Part shown: one piece after another, positions 1 through 11,200 of the stretch
Position numbering within the stretch: the first letter of the stretch is position 1
How the letters are laid out: each line of letters opens with the position of its first letter
IMG/VR virus record: IMGVR_UViG_3300030085_002648
Span: 1-51,929 of that record
Direction: 5' to 3' (one strand)
From: a virus
DNA length: 51,929 nucleotides
Program-made: the position numbers and the translations under genes
Notes under the pieces: model-generated
Told to the model about the DNA's origin: nothing
Seen by the model: only the letters and a program-made list of their open reading frames with translations
Database searches by the model: none

Positions 1-3000
1 GTTACTGCTGCTATTGCTGCAGGATCTACTGCTGGTCTTCCTACTGAGACTATCGGATCTGATAGAACTGGCGAAGCGAAGTGCAAGCGTGATCTTGGAC
101 TTTTTGTTGACGCCATGGCATTGGATGTTCACACTGGAGGTAACGTTTATGCTCGTAAGTTCCTCAAGCAATACTTCAACGCTGCTGGAACATCATTCAC
201 TACTAATGGTCTTGATGGTGAAATTCTTCAGTCTGTCACCGCATTTGAAAAAGTTAGAGATTTAATGAAGGAAGCAATTGTTAATCAGTTGCTTGTAAAG
301 GATCTTACAATTACCGCTGCTAATGCAAACTATTGGGGAACCGCTGTCGGAACACCAACAAACGTTACTTATGACGCAAATACAGGTATTTCTGTAATTA
401 CTATTGCTAATCACGGACTCAGCAATGGCGACGATGTTGTAATTAAATCCAACGGCATTACTATGACATGTTCAATGGATGGTAATGTTGCTGAGAAGTC
501 TTATCCAAGACTTGCTGATGGAAATCATGAGCAATCTTTGGCAGTTTCCAACGTAACTACAGATACTTTTGAGATTAACGTTGGTACATCACCAAGAGTA
601 AATCATCAGGTTTCTAGTGCAACTTATGATCCTGTTTCTGGTGATGTTACGATGGACATCGGCGCACATTCACTGCGTGCAGGGACATCAATCAAACTGA
701 GAGATGAGGCATTAACGTTTACATGTGCATATGATAATTATGCTACCGAACATTCATATCCTAAGACAACTATACTCAGTAAAACAATTGAGACCGCTGA
801 TTATAATCCATCTACAGGTGTTCTTACTGTCACGGTAGAAGATCATGGTTGGGAGAATGGTGATTTTATTAAATTTGATGATGATTCTTTGGTATTTACA
901 TGTGCTAGAGATAACAATCAAACTGAACATGCTTATCCTCGCTCCACAGATCCCGTGAGTGGTAAGTGGTTGCCCATCTTTGATGTCTACTATGACACTT
1001 TCAAAGTTAAGGTTGGAGTTTCTTCCGACACTTCGGCACATACATTTGTTCGCTCTGTTGCCGATGGTCTGAAGAAGAAAAAGGATAAAACATTTGACAC
1101 TGCCGTTCCCATTGTAACGAAGACCGCAACTACAATTACAATTAATGTTGGTAGTTCCACTGATACTTCTACACATATATTTGTATCTGCTCTCAGTGAC
1201 GCTGTAATCTCTGGTGGTGATTATTCACATACTTTTGTTAGAGCAGCGACTGATGCAATCGTAAGACCTGTTGTTAATTCTCCTGTTGCAAATAACAGCA
1301 ATGGGGCATGTGCAGATGTTCAAAGTAACATTGACAACCTTGTTAGCATTGTAACTACATATCTCAATCAGGGATCTCTAGTAACACCATTGGCACTCCC
1401 GATTGAATCTATGCGTGTTCCTTCCTTCGGAGAAGGTAAGTGTAAGCGAGATCTTGGAATTATTGTTGATGCAATTATCGCTGATATGAGATCTGGCGGT
1501 AACTCTAATATTCTTGATGCCACAGATCGTTATATTGACGGAACTGCTCTGCTTACCAATGGTATTGCAGGTGAACTTGCAGAATCTACAACAGCATTCA
1601 ATAAAGCGCGTGATATGGCAAAACTTGCCATTGCAAACCAGTTGTACAATAAAGATTTCACTATTTTACCTGATTTCCTTACAACATCAGGCACTCTTGA
1701 TTCCGCCGATGTTACTAATGCTCTTTATACAGAAGGTCAATATGAATATAATAATTCTAGCGTAACATTCTACGAAAAACCAAAAACAGGAACTACATTC
1801 TATTCAACATTTTTCAAATTTATTGATGGTGCTGATGATGCAAGATATTCCTATAAAATCAAAGATATTCTCTTTGATGGTACAACTAAAACATATGATC
1901 TTCTTAAGAAAAATGGGACAAATGTTGTAACTGAGGCAGACGAAAATCTATTGATATTTGTTGATGGTGTCATGCAAATTTATGGCGAATCTTACACAAT
2001 TAATAGATCAGTAAATCCAAATCAAATTATATTTACTGAGGCATTTGAGAGAGAAAGACATTTCTTCGGTTATACTTTTAGTAAATATAAAATTTTAAAT
2101 AACTTCTCACATCTTTTAGATGGTAGTAGAAAATCCTTTGAATTGCAGTTTGGTGATGATAATATTATTCCTCCTGATGTACATCAAATTTTAGTATTAC
2201 TTGATGGTGTTCCTCAGTCAGAAGGAGTTTCATATAATATTACTGATAACGTCCTTACTTTTAAGGAAGCACCTCAAGTAGGAAAGAATTGTCATTGTCT
2301 CTATTTCTATGGGAAGACATTTGACAAAACAATTTCTATCTGGAATGGCAATGTATTTGAGAATCTTGAATACATTGGACGTAATAGTCCAGACGGATGT
2401 CGCTATCTTAATAAGGTAGCAAATACAGGTGATATTATTCAACCAGGGGATCTTATCAAGATTGATGGTGAAACACCAAAAGAAATTATCAGAATTGATG
2501 AGAAGGCACTTGAAAATACTGACAATTTGCTTTACACCGCATTTGTATATACTGATAACGCATATATTCGTGGTAAAAATGCTGTTGCTAATGCAGTCGT
2601 AACTGGTGTAACTGTGTCTGACGGCAACACTGTTGGTATTGAAAATACTGTGGGTATTAGTGATACTATGGGTATTCCTCCAGTATTTGATTATCAAGTC
2701 ACTGGTGTTAACATTACAAACCCTGGTCTTGAGTATGATGTTGCTCCAGAAGTTCTATTTAAAGTTACCTGTGATAATCCTGGAACGGGTGCTGAAGCAT
2801 ATGCTGAAATTACTAACGGTAAAGTAACTAATGTTGTAATTACAAATCCTGGATCTGGTTATACTGCTGCCCCTGAATTGATTTTTGCTAAAAAGTATGA
2901 AATTGTTAGACCACATACACCATTGTTCTTCAAAAAAGATATTGTTGTTGACTACACTGCTGAAGGTGGTAACGCTGGTCTTGGATTCGGTGTAGTTGAT

Positions 3001-3558
3001 CAGAGTGAAGTTGAAGATCTTCGTCCTCTGGTTGTTTCGCAGATCAGTGCAGAAAGAACTACTCATGTTCAAACTCAACTTCATAATGCAGACAGAACTA
3101 ATGAACCTGGACTTGCACACAACTTGAATACATTTGATCAAATTAAGTTCCAGTTTGAACCACAAGAACTTAATGATCCTCTTGCAAATTACCTTGGAAC
3201 TGGAGTCACAATTGAGCATATGACTCGTTATGCTCCAAATATTACGATTGGAGACTTTACTACGCACGCAGGCGTTGCATACGGTTCTGCTGGTGGTGTT
3301 ATTATCAACATTCCAACAGATGCCTATGTTTCATACGGTCTCACACTCAATGGTGCTATCAATGACACAGTTACTACTGTTACAGTAACTGGTGATGTTT
3401 CCAACTTCCCACCTTCGGGATATTTAGAATTTGGTGATGAGATTATGGAATATACATCAATCTCTGGTCAAGACTTCACAGTTGTCAGAGGTTCTAAGTC
3501 TACAACAGCAACTGCACACGCAGATGGTGATTATTTAAGACTCGCTTGGCGAGGGTGA
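1..3558 (+). CDS. giant virion structural protein in gp7 position (5' partial)
   Basis: The reading frame is open from the first base, so the gene starts upstream of the window; at least 1185 residues are present. Three kinds of repeated beta-type modules are visible. A Cys/Lys/Arg-led module (KCKRDLG) occurs at 73-312 and again at 1429-1665. A module with a TFTC or MTC core followed by a YPR or YPK motif occurs three times between about 361 and 1060. A module ending in a VDGV or LDGV turn occurs twice between about 1870 and 2330. Paired GxxY/AP strands follow at 2701-2890. The C-terminus resembles other marine phage tail proteins (FGDEIMEYTSI, VVRGSKSTTA). It lies directly before gp8, where T4 has gp7, so a baseplate wedge role is likely by position. 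I see no direct sequence match to T4 gp7. Confidence 0.75.
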   Translation, partial: VTAAIAAGSTAGLPTETIGSDRTGEAKCKRDLGLFVDAMALDVHTGGNVYARKFLKQYFNAAGTSFTTNGLDGEILQSVTAFEKVRDLMKEAIVNQLLVKDLTITAANANYWGTAVGTPTNVTYDANTGISVITIANHGLSNGDDVVIKSNGITMTCSMDGNVAEKSYPRLADGNHEQSLAVSNVTTDTFEINVGTSPRVNHQVSSATYDPVSGDVTMDIGAHSLRAGTSIKLRDEALTFTCAYDNYATEHSYPKTTILSKTIETADYNPSTGVLTVTVEDHGWENGDFIKFDDDSLVFTCARDNNQTEHAYPRSTDPVSGKWLPIFDVYYDTFKVKVGVSSDTSAHTFVRSVADGLKKKKDKTFDTAVPIVTKTATTITINVGSSTDTSTHIFVSALSDAVISGGDYSHTFVRAATDAIVRPVVNSPVANNSNGACADVQSNIDNLVSIVTTYLNQGSLVTPLALPIESMRVPSFGEGKCKRDLGIIVDAIIADMRSGGNSNILDATDRYIDGTALLTNGIAGELAESTTAFNKARDMAKLAIANQLYNKDFTILPDFLTTSGTLDSADVTNALYTEGQYEYNNSSVTFYEKPKTGTTFYSTFFKFIDGADDARYSYKIKDILFDGTTKTYDLLKKNGTNVVTEADENLLIFVDGVMQIYGESYTINRSVNPNQIIFTEAFERERHFFGYTFSKYKILNNFSHLLDGSRKSFELQFGDDNIIPPDVHQILVLLDGVPQSEGVSYNITDNVLTFKEAPQVGKNCHCLYFYGKTFDKTISIWNGNVFENLEYIGRNSPDGCRYLNKVANTGDIIQPGDLIKIDGETPKEIIRIDEKALENTDNLLYTAFVYTDNAYIRGKNAVANAVVTGVTVSDGNTVGIENTVGISDTMGIPPVFDYQVTGVNITNPGLEYDVAPEVLFKVTCDNPGTGAEAYAEITNGKVTNVVITNPGSGYTAAPELIFAKKYEIVRPHTPLFFKKDIVVDYTAEGGNAGLGFGVVDQSEVEDLRPLVVSQISAERTTHVQTQLHNADRTNEPGLAHNLNTFDQIKFQFEPQELNDPLANYLGTGVTIEHMTRYAPNITIGDFTTHAGVAYGSAGGVIINIPTDAYVSYGLTLNGAINDTVTTVTVTGDVSNFPPSGYLEFGDEIMEYTSISGQDFTVVRGSKSTTATAHADGDYLRLAWRG
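73..312 (+). repeat. KCKRDLG module, copy 1 (within CDS)
   Basis: First copy of an approximately 80-residue module. It begins GEAKCKRDLG and ends NQLLVKDLTI. It aligns with the second copy at 1429-1665, sharing KCKRDLG, a GGN turn, TNG, AF.K.RD and NQL..KD.TI. Confidence 0.6.
1429..1665 (+). repeat. KCKRDLG module, copy 2 (within CDS)
   Basis: Second copy of the module at 73-312. It begins GEGKCKRDLG and ends NQLYNKDFTI. The two copies differ clearly at the amino-acid level, so the duplication is not recent. Confidence 0.6.
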
Positions 3559-3562
3559 TAAA

Positions 3563-3570
3563 TATAAATA
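3563..3570 (+). promoter_or_regulatory. T4-type late promoter motif before gp8
   Basis: A perfect TATAAATA octamer lies in the 43-base gap before gp8, with an overlapping GATAAATA at 3557-3564. In T4 this octamer is recognised by the gp55/gp33 late sigma system, so gp8 and the genes after it can start a late transcript here. Confidence 0.65.
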
Positions 3571-3601
3571 ACACAAGGAAAACCGTAAACCACTTATAGA
3601 A

Positions 3602-5173
3602 ATGCCAGCTTTAATTTCTGAACAATTTAGGATTCATAATGCTCAACAGTTTGAGGAAGCATTTTCTGAGACGGCTGCCACTAATATGTACTTCTTCATG
3701 GGTAGACCCCAAACTTGGGACACCGCTGCTGTAGCTGGCGCTCTCTCATATGTTGGTCAACCTGCAGGTAGTCAGCATAGTGGATCATATCTTGCTGCTC
3801 CAAACGAAAACAATCCTCCCACTCCAATTGATAGCTTCAACTACGAGAAGGAAATCTTTGATGACATGATTTCTCTCAAGAGAATTCAATCATCAGATGT
3901 AAGATTAGTAGTCCCCAGACACAATTGGACATCTGGAGTTACATACTCCATGTATCGTTCTAACTATAGTGCTGATTTCAAAGCAAATTCAGCAGGAGAA
4001 AATGCTCCTCACCTGTATAGCGGCAAATATTATGTTGTAAGTGATTACAAGGTTTATAAGTGTATCTACAACGGTTCTTCTCCTGCCAACCCCAACGGAA
4101 CTGCTTCTACAGTTGCACCTAGTGGAACTGGAACAACCATCTTTAGCACTGCTGATGGTTATAGATGGAAGTTCCTTTATAGCATTGGTACAGATGATGT
4201 AATCAAGTTCTTTACTACTTCTTACATTCCTGTTCCTGCTGCATGGGGTGTGGGATCTGCTGGCGATCCTACTAATGGTGTTGATGTAAAAGCAGCAGCA
4301 GTTGATGGTGCTATCGACACCGTAATTATTAATAATGGTGGTACTGGATATACTGACAATAATGTCACTGGATACACTAATGTTCCCATTCGTGGAGATT
4401 GGGCAAAAAATGGTGGAACTCAAGCACTTGCCACAGTCAAAGTTACTAGTGGTGCTGTCAGTGAGGTAACAGTCACAACTCCTGGTTCTGGATATACTTA
4501 CGGTTATATCAATGTCAATGCCACTGAAATTTCTGGTATTGGTGCTCCTGGAACCACTGCTGTTCTGGAAGTAGTCGTTCCTCCTTCAGGTGGACATGGA
4601 TATAACATCAATAAAGAACTTGGCACTAAGCGTGTCATGATTAACTCCAGAGTTCAGTATGACGAGAACCTTGAGTTCCCAGTTGACACTGATTTCAGAA
4701 GAATTGGTGTTCTTCGCGACCCAGAACAAACAGGTGGTGGACTTGCAACAGCTTCTACATATAATGCCCTTGTAGCAGTTAAATTTCCTTCAGCAACAGT
4801 TGCATCATTCAATATTGATGAAATTGTAACTCAAGCAACTACAAATGCCAAAGGCAAAGTTGTCTCATGGGATTCAAGCACCAAGATTTTGAAACTCTAT
4901 CAGAGTTCTTATGAGCACATTATTGATGGTGATACCAAAGGAGATCTTCCTGCCTTCTCGGGCGGTAATGCAATTACAGGTGCAGATTCTGGATCAGTTG
5001 AGACTCCAGAAACGACTTATAGTCTTACAACTTCTAATCTAACTTTCACTAACGGTTACGCTGATACTGAAATTAAGAAGTATACTGGTGATATCATTTA
5101 TGTTGAAAACAGAAGAACAGTTTCTCGTTCAATTGATCAGATTGAAGACGTAAAACTGGTCGTAGAATTCTGA
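3602..5173 (+). CDS. gp8: gp8 baseplate wedge subunit
   Basis: Matches T4 gp8 at several conserved points in the same order. VPRHNW (residues 104-109) corresponds to the IPRRDW element. TADGYRWKFLYSI (183-195) corresponds to the GDGYVWEYLFEI element. The last 30 residues carry GDIIYVENR followed by an IDQIEDVKLVVEF ending, like the T4 C-terminus. In T4, gp8 dimers sit in each baseplate wedge with gp7, gp10, gp6 and gp53. At 523 residues it is much longer than T4 gp8 (about 334). The surplus is mainly a central GxGY-type beta insertion (residues about 225-330) and a segment around a VVSWDSSTKILKL motif, both also found in other proteins of this window. A late promoter motif lies just upstream; no strong Shine-Dalgarno sequence is near the ATG. 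Confidence 0.88.
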   Translation: MPALISEQFRIHNAQQFEEAFSETAATNMYFFMGRPQTWDTAAVAGALSYVGQPAGSQHSGSYLAAPNENNPPTPIDSFNYEKEIFDDMISLKRIQSSDVRLVVPRHNWTSGVTYSMYRSNYSADFKANSAGENAPHLYSGKYYVVSDYKVYKCIYNGSSPANPNGTASTVAPSGTGTTIFSTADGYRWKFLYSIGTDDVIKFFTTSYIPVPAAWGVGSAGDPTNGVDVKAAAVDGAIDTVIINNGGTGYTDNNVTGYTNVPIRGDWAKNGGTQALATVKVTSGAVSEVTVTTPGSGYTYGYINVNATEISGIGAPGTTAVLEVVVPPSGGHGYNINKELGTKRVMINSRVQYDENLEFPVDTDFRRIGVLRDPEQTGGGLATASTYNALVAVKFPSATVASFNIDEIVTQATTNAKGKVVSWDSSTKILKLYQSSYEHIIDGDTKGDLPAFSGGNAITGADSGSVETPETTYSLTTSNLTFTNGYADTEIKKYTGDIIYVENRRTVSRSIDQIEDVKLVVEF

Positions 5174-5215
5174 TATATATCATATAAGATCAAAACAACA
5201 TTCTAGTCTAGTAAT

Positions 5216-8200
5216 ATGCCCCAGAGTACTAACTTAAATAAAGCTCCTTATTTTGACGATTTTGATCCCAACAGCGAATTTTACAGAGTTCTCTTCAGAC
5301 CTGGATATTCTATCCAATCTAGAGAACTCACTACGCTGCAATCAATTTTACAAAATCAAGTAGAAAGTCTTGCTAAGTCAAATTTCAAGCAAGGTTCTAT
5401 TGTAGTACCTGGGGAACTTATTGTAGACAGGCAATATAATTATGTAAAGGTCAGTTCTTTTACAAACAATTTGTTAATTACCGATTACATCGGTAAAAAG
5501 ATGACTGGCAATAGTTCTGGTATTGTCGCTACTGTTGTTAATGCTGTTGAATCGACAACAACTGATAGTGCAACGTTATTCGTCAAGTACGAAAGTTCTG
5601 GAACAACTAATACTGCATTAACTTTTTCAGAAGGAGAGACAATTACTGCTAGTTCTCCTGGATCTCCCACAGCAATTGTTGGAGTTAGTGGAAATGTGAA
5701 ACCAACTACCTCCAATGCGATGGGGTTTGGTACGGCAGTTACTGTAAACGAAGGTATATATTTTATTAATGGGTCTTTAGTTAAGACCGATTCACAGACA
5801 ATTATTCTCGAAAAATATAATAATACTCCAACTTATAAAGTTGGTTTCATTGTATCTGAACAACTGACAACTCCCGAGGAAGATCTTTCACTTCTTGATA
5901 ACGCACAGGGATATTCTAACTTCGCTGCTCCTGGAGCACATAGACTCAAGATTGGACTTACATTAGTTTCAAGGCCAATTGATGCACCTGATCAAAGAGA
6001 TTTTGTTCAGTTACTCCAAATTAGAAATGGTATTGCTACTGCAACTGTAGAAGTATCTAATACCAATGGTCTTATCGAAGATATTCTTGCAAGAAGAACA
6101 TTCGATGAGTCTGGAGATTATGTAGTCAGAGAGTTTTTACTTAGTCTTAAAGAGAGTCTCGCAAGTATTAATAATAATGGTGTGTATACTGCCAGTCAAG
6201 GAGGTTCTGCTGATAAATTCGTAGCAGTTATTGAGCCAGGCAAGGCATATGTCAAAGGATATGAAATTGAAACAACCTCAACTAGATATATTCAAATTGA
6301 TAAAGCTAGAGATACACAAACACAAGAAAATAATTCAATTAGTGCGTCAGAAGGATCTAATTATACGGTAAAGAATTTACGTTCATTCCCCGATGTTGAA
6401 AGTAGATCAGAAAATGTTACTGGTTTGGGTCTTGTTAGTACAAATGCAAATCAAGAGGTAATCTTGTATGACAGACATACAGATACTGAATTTGGTGATA
6501 CCACAAAAAATCTTAGTGCTACTCCACCAGAAACTGACAAATATTTTGTTTTCACACTTTCAAATCTCTCTTCAACTACAAACCCAGTAACTGCTGGCGG
6601 CGGCAGCACGGATTGGAGTTTATCAGGTCAAACTGGCACTGTTTTTGCTTATCACATTAACGAATCACAGGACAAAGCTGTTATGGTGTGTAAACGCACC
6701 ACTGGTAGTGGCGCATTTTTTATTGGTGGGACTATGCAGCTGGCCGGTGGATCAGTCACGGGAACTGCGATGTCGGCAGAAATAGTCACAACTCCTAAGA
6801 TTGGAATTGGTAAAACGAGATCTTTTACATATCTTAGCGGAAATTCATCAAACGGTGCATATAATAAAGATTGTTTGTTTAGACATGGTTTATTTGGTTT
6901 AGAGTATTTTGTAAGAATTAAATGTAAAGATCCAGTGAACTTCACTGAAGGTAAATTTATCACTGGACAAACTAGTGGTGCTAGAGGTATTGTAGAGGAT
7001 ATTGATACAGGGGATAAAGAATTAATTCTTTCTAGAGTTCTTGGAGAGTTTGTAGAAGGAGAAACCCTTGTATCTGAACAAGATGGTGCATCAACTCCTT
7101 TCAACTTTGTTGAAACAGAAGGAACTATTTCAGAATTTAAAATTCAAAATTTTGGATCATCATATAATACCGCTGCTGATATCACTGCCATTAATATTAA
7201 CGGCGTAAATCAACTTACTGCAATCGGCACATCAAATATTACTGTAACAAGTAACGAACTCAGAGTTATTACACTTAGCGATGAAGCGCGAGAGACAATT
7301 GGTAAATTCAATACAGCTCCTGAAATTGAAATTGTTGGAGCAGGTACTGGAGCTGTAGTTACTCCTGTAATGAACTATAAAAATATAGTAACCTATAATT
7401 CATCTTTTGTTAAAAGTTTCTATGGGACTACTACGAGTAACGCTTTTGCTGGTGACATTGCTTCAGTAGAATCATCATTTGCTATTGCAGGTGGAGCAAC
7501 TTTCAGTGCTAGTGAAGGCGATTATTTCATTACTGCAGATAACCTCGGAACGAGACCAGATCTTGATTTAGTTGATGGCGATATTATTTCTGTTATTGAT
7601 AATGGTGGACGCAATAGAAAATATATTGTCAAATTTGCGTGTATTGACGGAACTGCTACCACAGCAAGAATTTTTGTATATGGTGAAGTATTATCTACTT
7701 TCACTACCAAGAGTATTCAGAGAAAGCGTTCTAAGTTGTCTGGAGTCGCCTCTAATACACTTTTATATCCACTCCCTAATAAAAACGTTAAGACTCAAGT
7801 CTTAGACCCCAATAACACCAATATTAATTATACTGTAGCTAGAGAATTTTTAGGTAATTTTGACTCTAACTCCTTAGCGACTGTAAGTGTTGGAACTAAT
7901 GAGCAGTTCCTCGCATATTCTGCTGGTGATTATGTTATGTCTAATCCAACCAACGGAAATCTTCTTGATATTTCTGGAAAGGTTACAGTAGGTGCTAATG
8001 GTTCAAGCATCAACATTGATATGAGTAGTTTTACTGGGTTTGCAAATACACCATTTAAACTTATTGCTCCTGTAAGAAAAACTGACACTTCACCGAAAAC
8101 TAAAGTTCTCAAATCTGATGTAGAGTCAAGTATTGCAACTGGAGTTGGTGATCCCGTAATTCCTCTTGAGTATGCTGATGGTTATCAACTGAAAGCAGTT

Positions 8201-11200
8201 TATATGTCATCAACAACACAACCTGCAACTAATGCTGATGTTGAGATTACTGATAGATTTACATTTGACGGTGGTCAAAGAGATACGCATTATGATCTTG
8301 CAAGACTTATTTTAAAACCAGGCGAAATTGCACCAACAAATCAACTATTAGTTGTTTATGATTATTTTGATCATATTGGTGGTATCGGCACTGGTAATGC
8401 TGGTAGTGGTTATTTTACTGTTGACTCTTATACTGGAATTGATTATGCGGACATTCCTAATTTTGATTCCTCAGTATATGGAAAAATTTCTCTGAGAGAT
8501 GTTGTTGATTTCAGACCAAGAGTATCTGATTATACTGGTGTTAGCACAGCAACAGTTCTTCCTGGATATAGTGATGCAAAAACGATTGATGCCCTGAAAT
8601 TTAATGGAACAGGATCATCTTCTGCACCTCTACCTATTTCTGGAACCGCATTTGATTCTAGTTATGAATTCTATTTGAATAGAATTGATTCAATTTATAT
8701 TTCTAAATCTGGTAAATTTGTTGTTGCTAAGGGAACTCCTTCTCTTAATCCACAAGTTCCAGAGGAAATTTCTGATGGAATTTTATTGTATCATGTAAAT
8801 ATTCCAGCATATACTTATAAGTTATCTGATATTACTACCAAGAGTTTTGATAATCGCCGCTTTACAATGCGCGATATCGGTAAACTTGAGAAGAGAATTG
8901 AAAAACTTGAATATTATACTGTACTGAGTCTCCTTGAGCAGGATACATTCAACACCCAGGTCAGAGATGAATTTGGAAATGATAGATTCAAAAATGGTAT
9001 TCTTGTAGATAATTTTGAAGGTCATGGAGTAGGAAATAGTTCATCTATAGACTATAAGTGTTCCATTGACACACAAACTGGTGTTCTTAGACCAAGTTTT
9101 GCTTCTTCTCAAACTAAACTTGAAGAGAGTAATATCACTGATTCACAAAGAACCGCAAGTGGATATACTAAGAGTGATGATTTAATTACACTTCCATTTA
9201 CTGAGCAGAGCACTGTAGAAAATAAGTATTCAACAAAAACTATCACCCTGAATAAAGGTAAGACATCCAAGTATTCTGGGATGATGACGTTAGATCCTGA
9301 TATTGATGAATGGAAAGATACTACATCATCTCCCGAATTAATTGTTAATGAAAATTCAGTATTTGATGTTATTAAAAATGATAATAATGTTTGGGGTAGT
9401 CTTTGGAATGAATGGCAAATTTCTTGGACTGGAACTCCAACATATACACTGAATAATTCTACTAATACTACTAGTTCACAATTTGCTGGTGATCCTAATT
9501 TAGTAATTAAAGGAAAAACTAGAACCAGGAGTAGAAATGGTACACAAAACAGACTGACACCTTATGGTGCATCTTCTGCCGACAAAGGTCAAAGAGTTGT
9601 ATCTAAACCATATGTTCCTTACATTAGAACTAAACTTGTAAAATTTGTTGCAAAAGGTCTTGAACCAGATACTCAACTTTATGCTTTCTTTGATGGCATT
9701 AGTGTTTCTTCGTGGGTTAACCCAGATGATGTTACTAGTACGACCACTCCATTTACTGGAAAGGCTGGTTATGCTGAGAAAGGTTTTGGTGAAAAAATTG
9801 TTACAGATAGCAAGGGTAATATCAGTGGTTTCTTCTTGATTCCAAATGGATTTGCACCCAGAAAAGGAAGGAAGACTTTGGACCTTACCAATTCTCCCAA
9901 TTCATTCTATGATAATGCTAGTACTAAGAGATCTTTTGTTGCTGGTACTAAATCACTAAGATTAAGTTCTAGTTCTACCAACTCTAGTAATTCTGGTAAT
10001 GTAGTTACGTTTGCCGAAGCAGTATATACTGTAAGTGGTCTTCCTGATACATCTACTACATCAATTCAATCCACAAGAGTCCCCTATATCAACAGAAGAT
10101 CTACCACAAACTCTGACACAGTTCAATATGTTGGAAGTTCTTTGGTCAATGTAAATCAAACTGGTTTATTGGATCCCGTCGCACAAACCTTTAAGGTTTC
10201 TGGATTTGATGGAGGAATGTTTGCATCGAGTGTAGATCTATACTTCAAAACTAAGCAGACTCCTTCAGACACCGATACTGATAGACCAGTAACAGTTTAT
10301 TTGGTTGATACTAATGGTGGATTACCGACTAGAAATGTAGTTCCATTTAGTGAATCTACACTCGAATCTGATACTCAACTCAGAATCAAGATTAATACAA
10401 ATGTTCCAGCTGGTGAAACTATCAAAAAAGGAGAAACTATCAAAGGAACAACATCAGGAGCATCAGGAACAGTTAAAGCAGATTTGACAGTTACTGCAAC
10501 TGATACTAGGTATAATTTAATTCTTTCAAATCATAACGGAAAAGAATTTATCCCAGGAGAGGCATTTACTGTAGATAGAGCTCCTGCTATTTCTACAACA
10601 ACATTTAATATTGATGAAGATTCTGGTGTTGTTGATAGAATTAAAGTAACATCATTTGGATCTGGTTATGACAGTACCACAACATCAGTCAATGTTTTTG
10701 GCGAGAATGGCGGAACATTTGGTGAAAATGCCACTGCTACTGCCAAAATTTATAATGGAAAAATTTATGAAGTTGAACTGTCAAATAGAGGTTCAAATTA
10801 CTATACCGCTCCTAATGTCACTATCAATGGTGGTGACGGACAAGCAACGGCAACAGCATTTATCAGGATGACTAATCCTGCTGTTAGAATGGGAATTTCA
10901 ACCTCGTCTGATGGCAACACAAAGACTAGATTTAGGTTCCCATCACCAGTATACCTCCAAAATGATTTAACATATGCATTTGTAGTTACATCTTCATCAC
11001 CTGATTATGAAATTTACAGTGCTAAGATTGGAGACAAACTTACTGGAAGTTCTGTTATTGCATCTGCCCAATCTAATGTAGGGTCTTTATTCAAATCCCA
11101 AAATTCCACAGCATGGTCTGAAGATTCTGCAGAAGCAATTAAATTTAATGTAAATAGATGTTTATTTGAGACTAACTCAACTGCATCAATTGAATTTAAA

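Noticed and set aside
754-1176. 140-residue minus-strand frame in the first gene
   Set aside because: Antisense to a repeat-rich coding region, rich in Ser, Ile and Cys, with no supporting signals.
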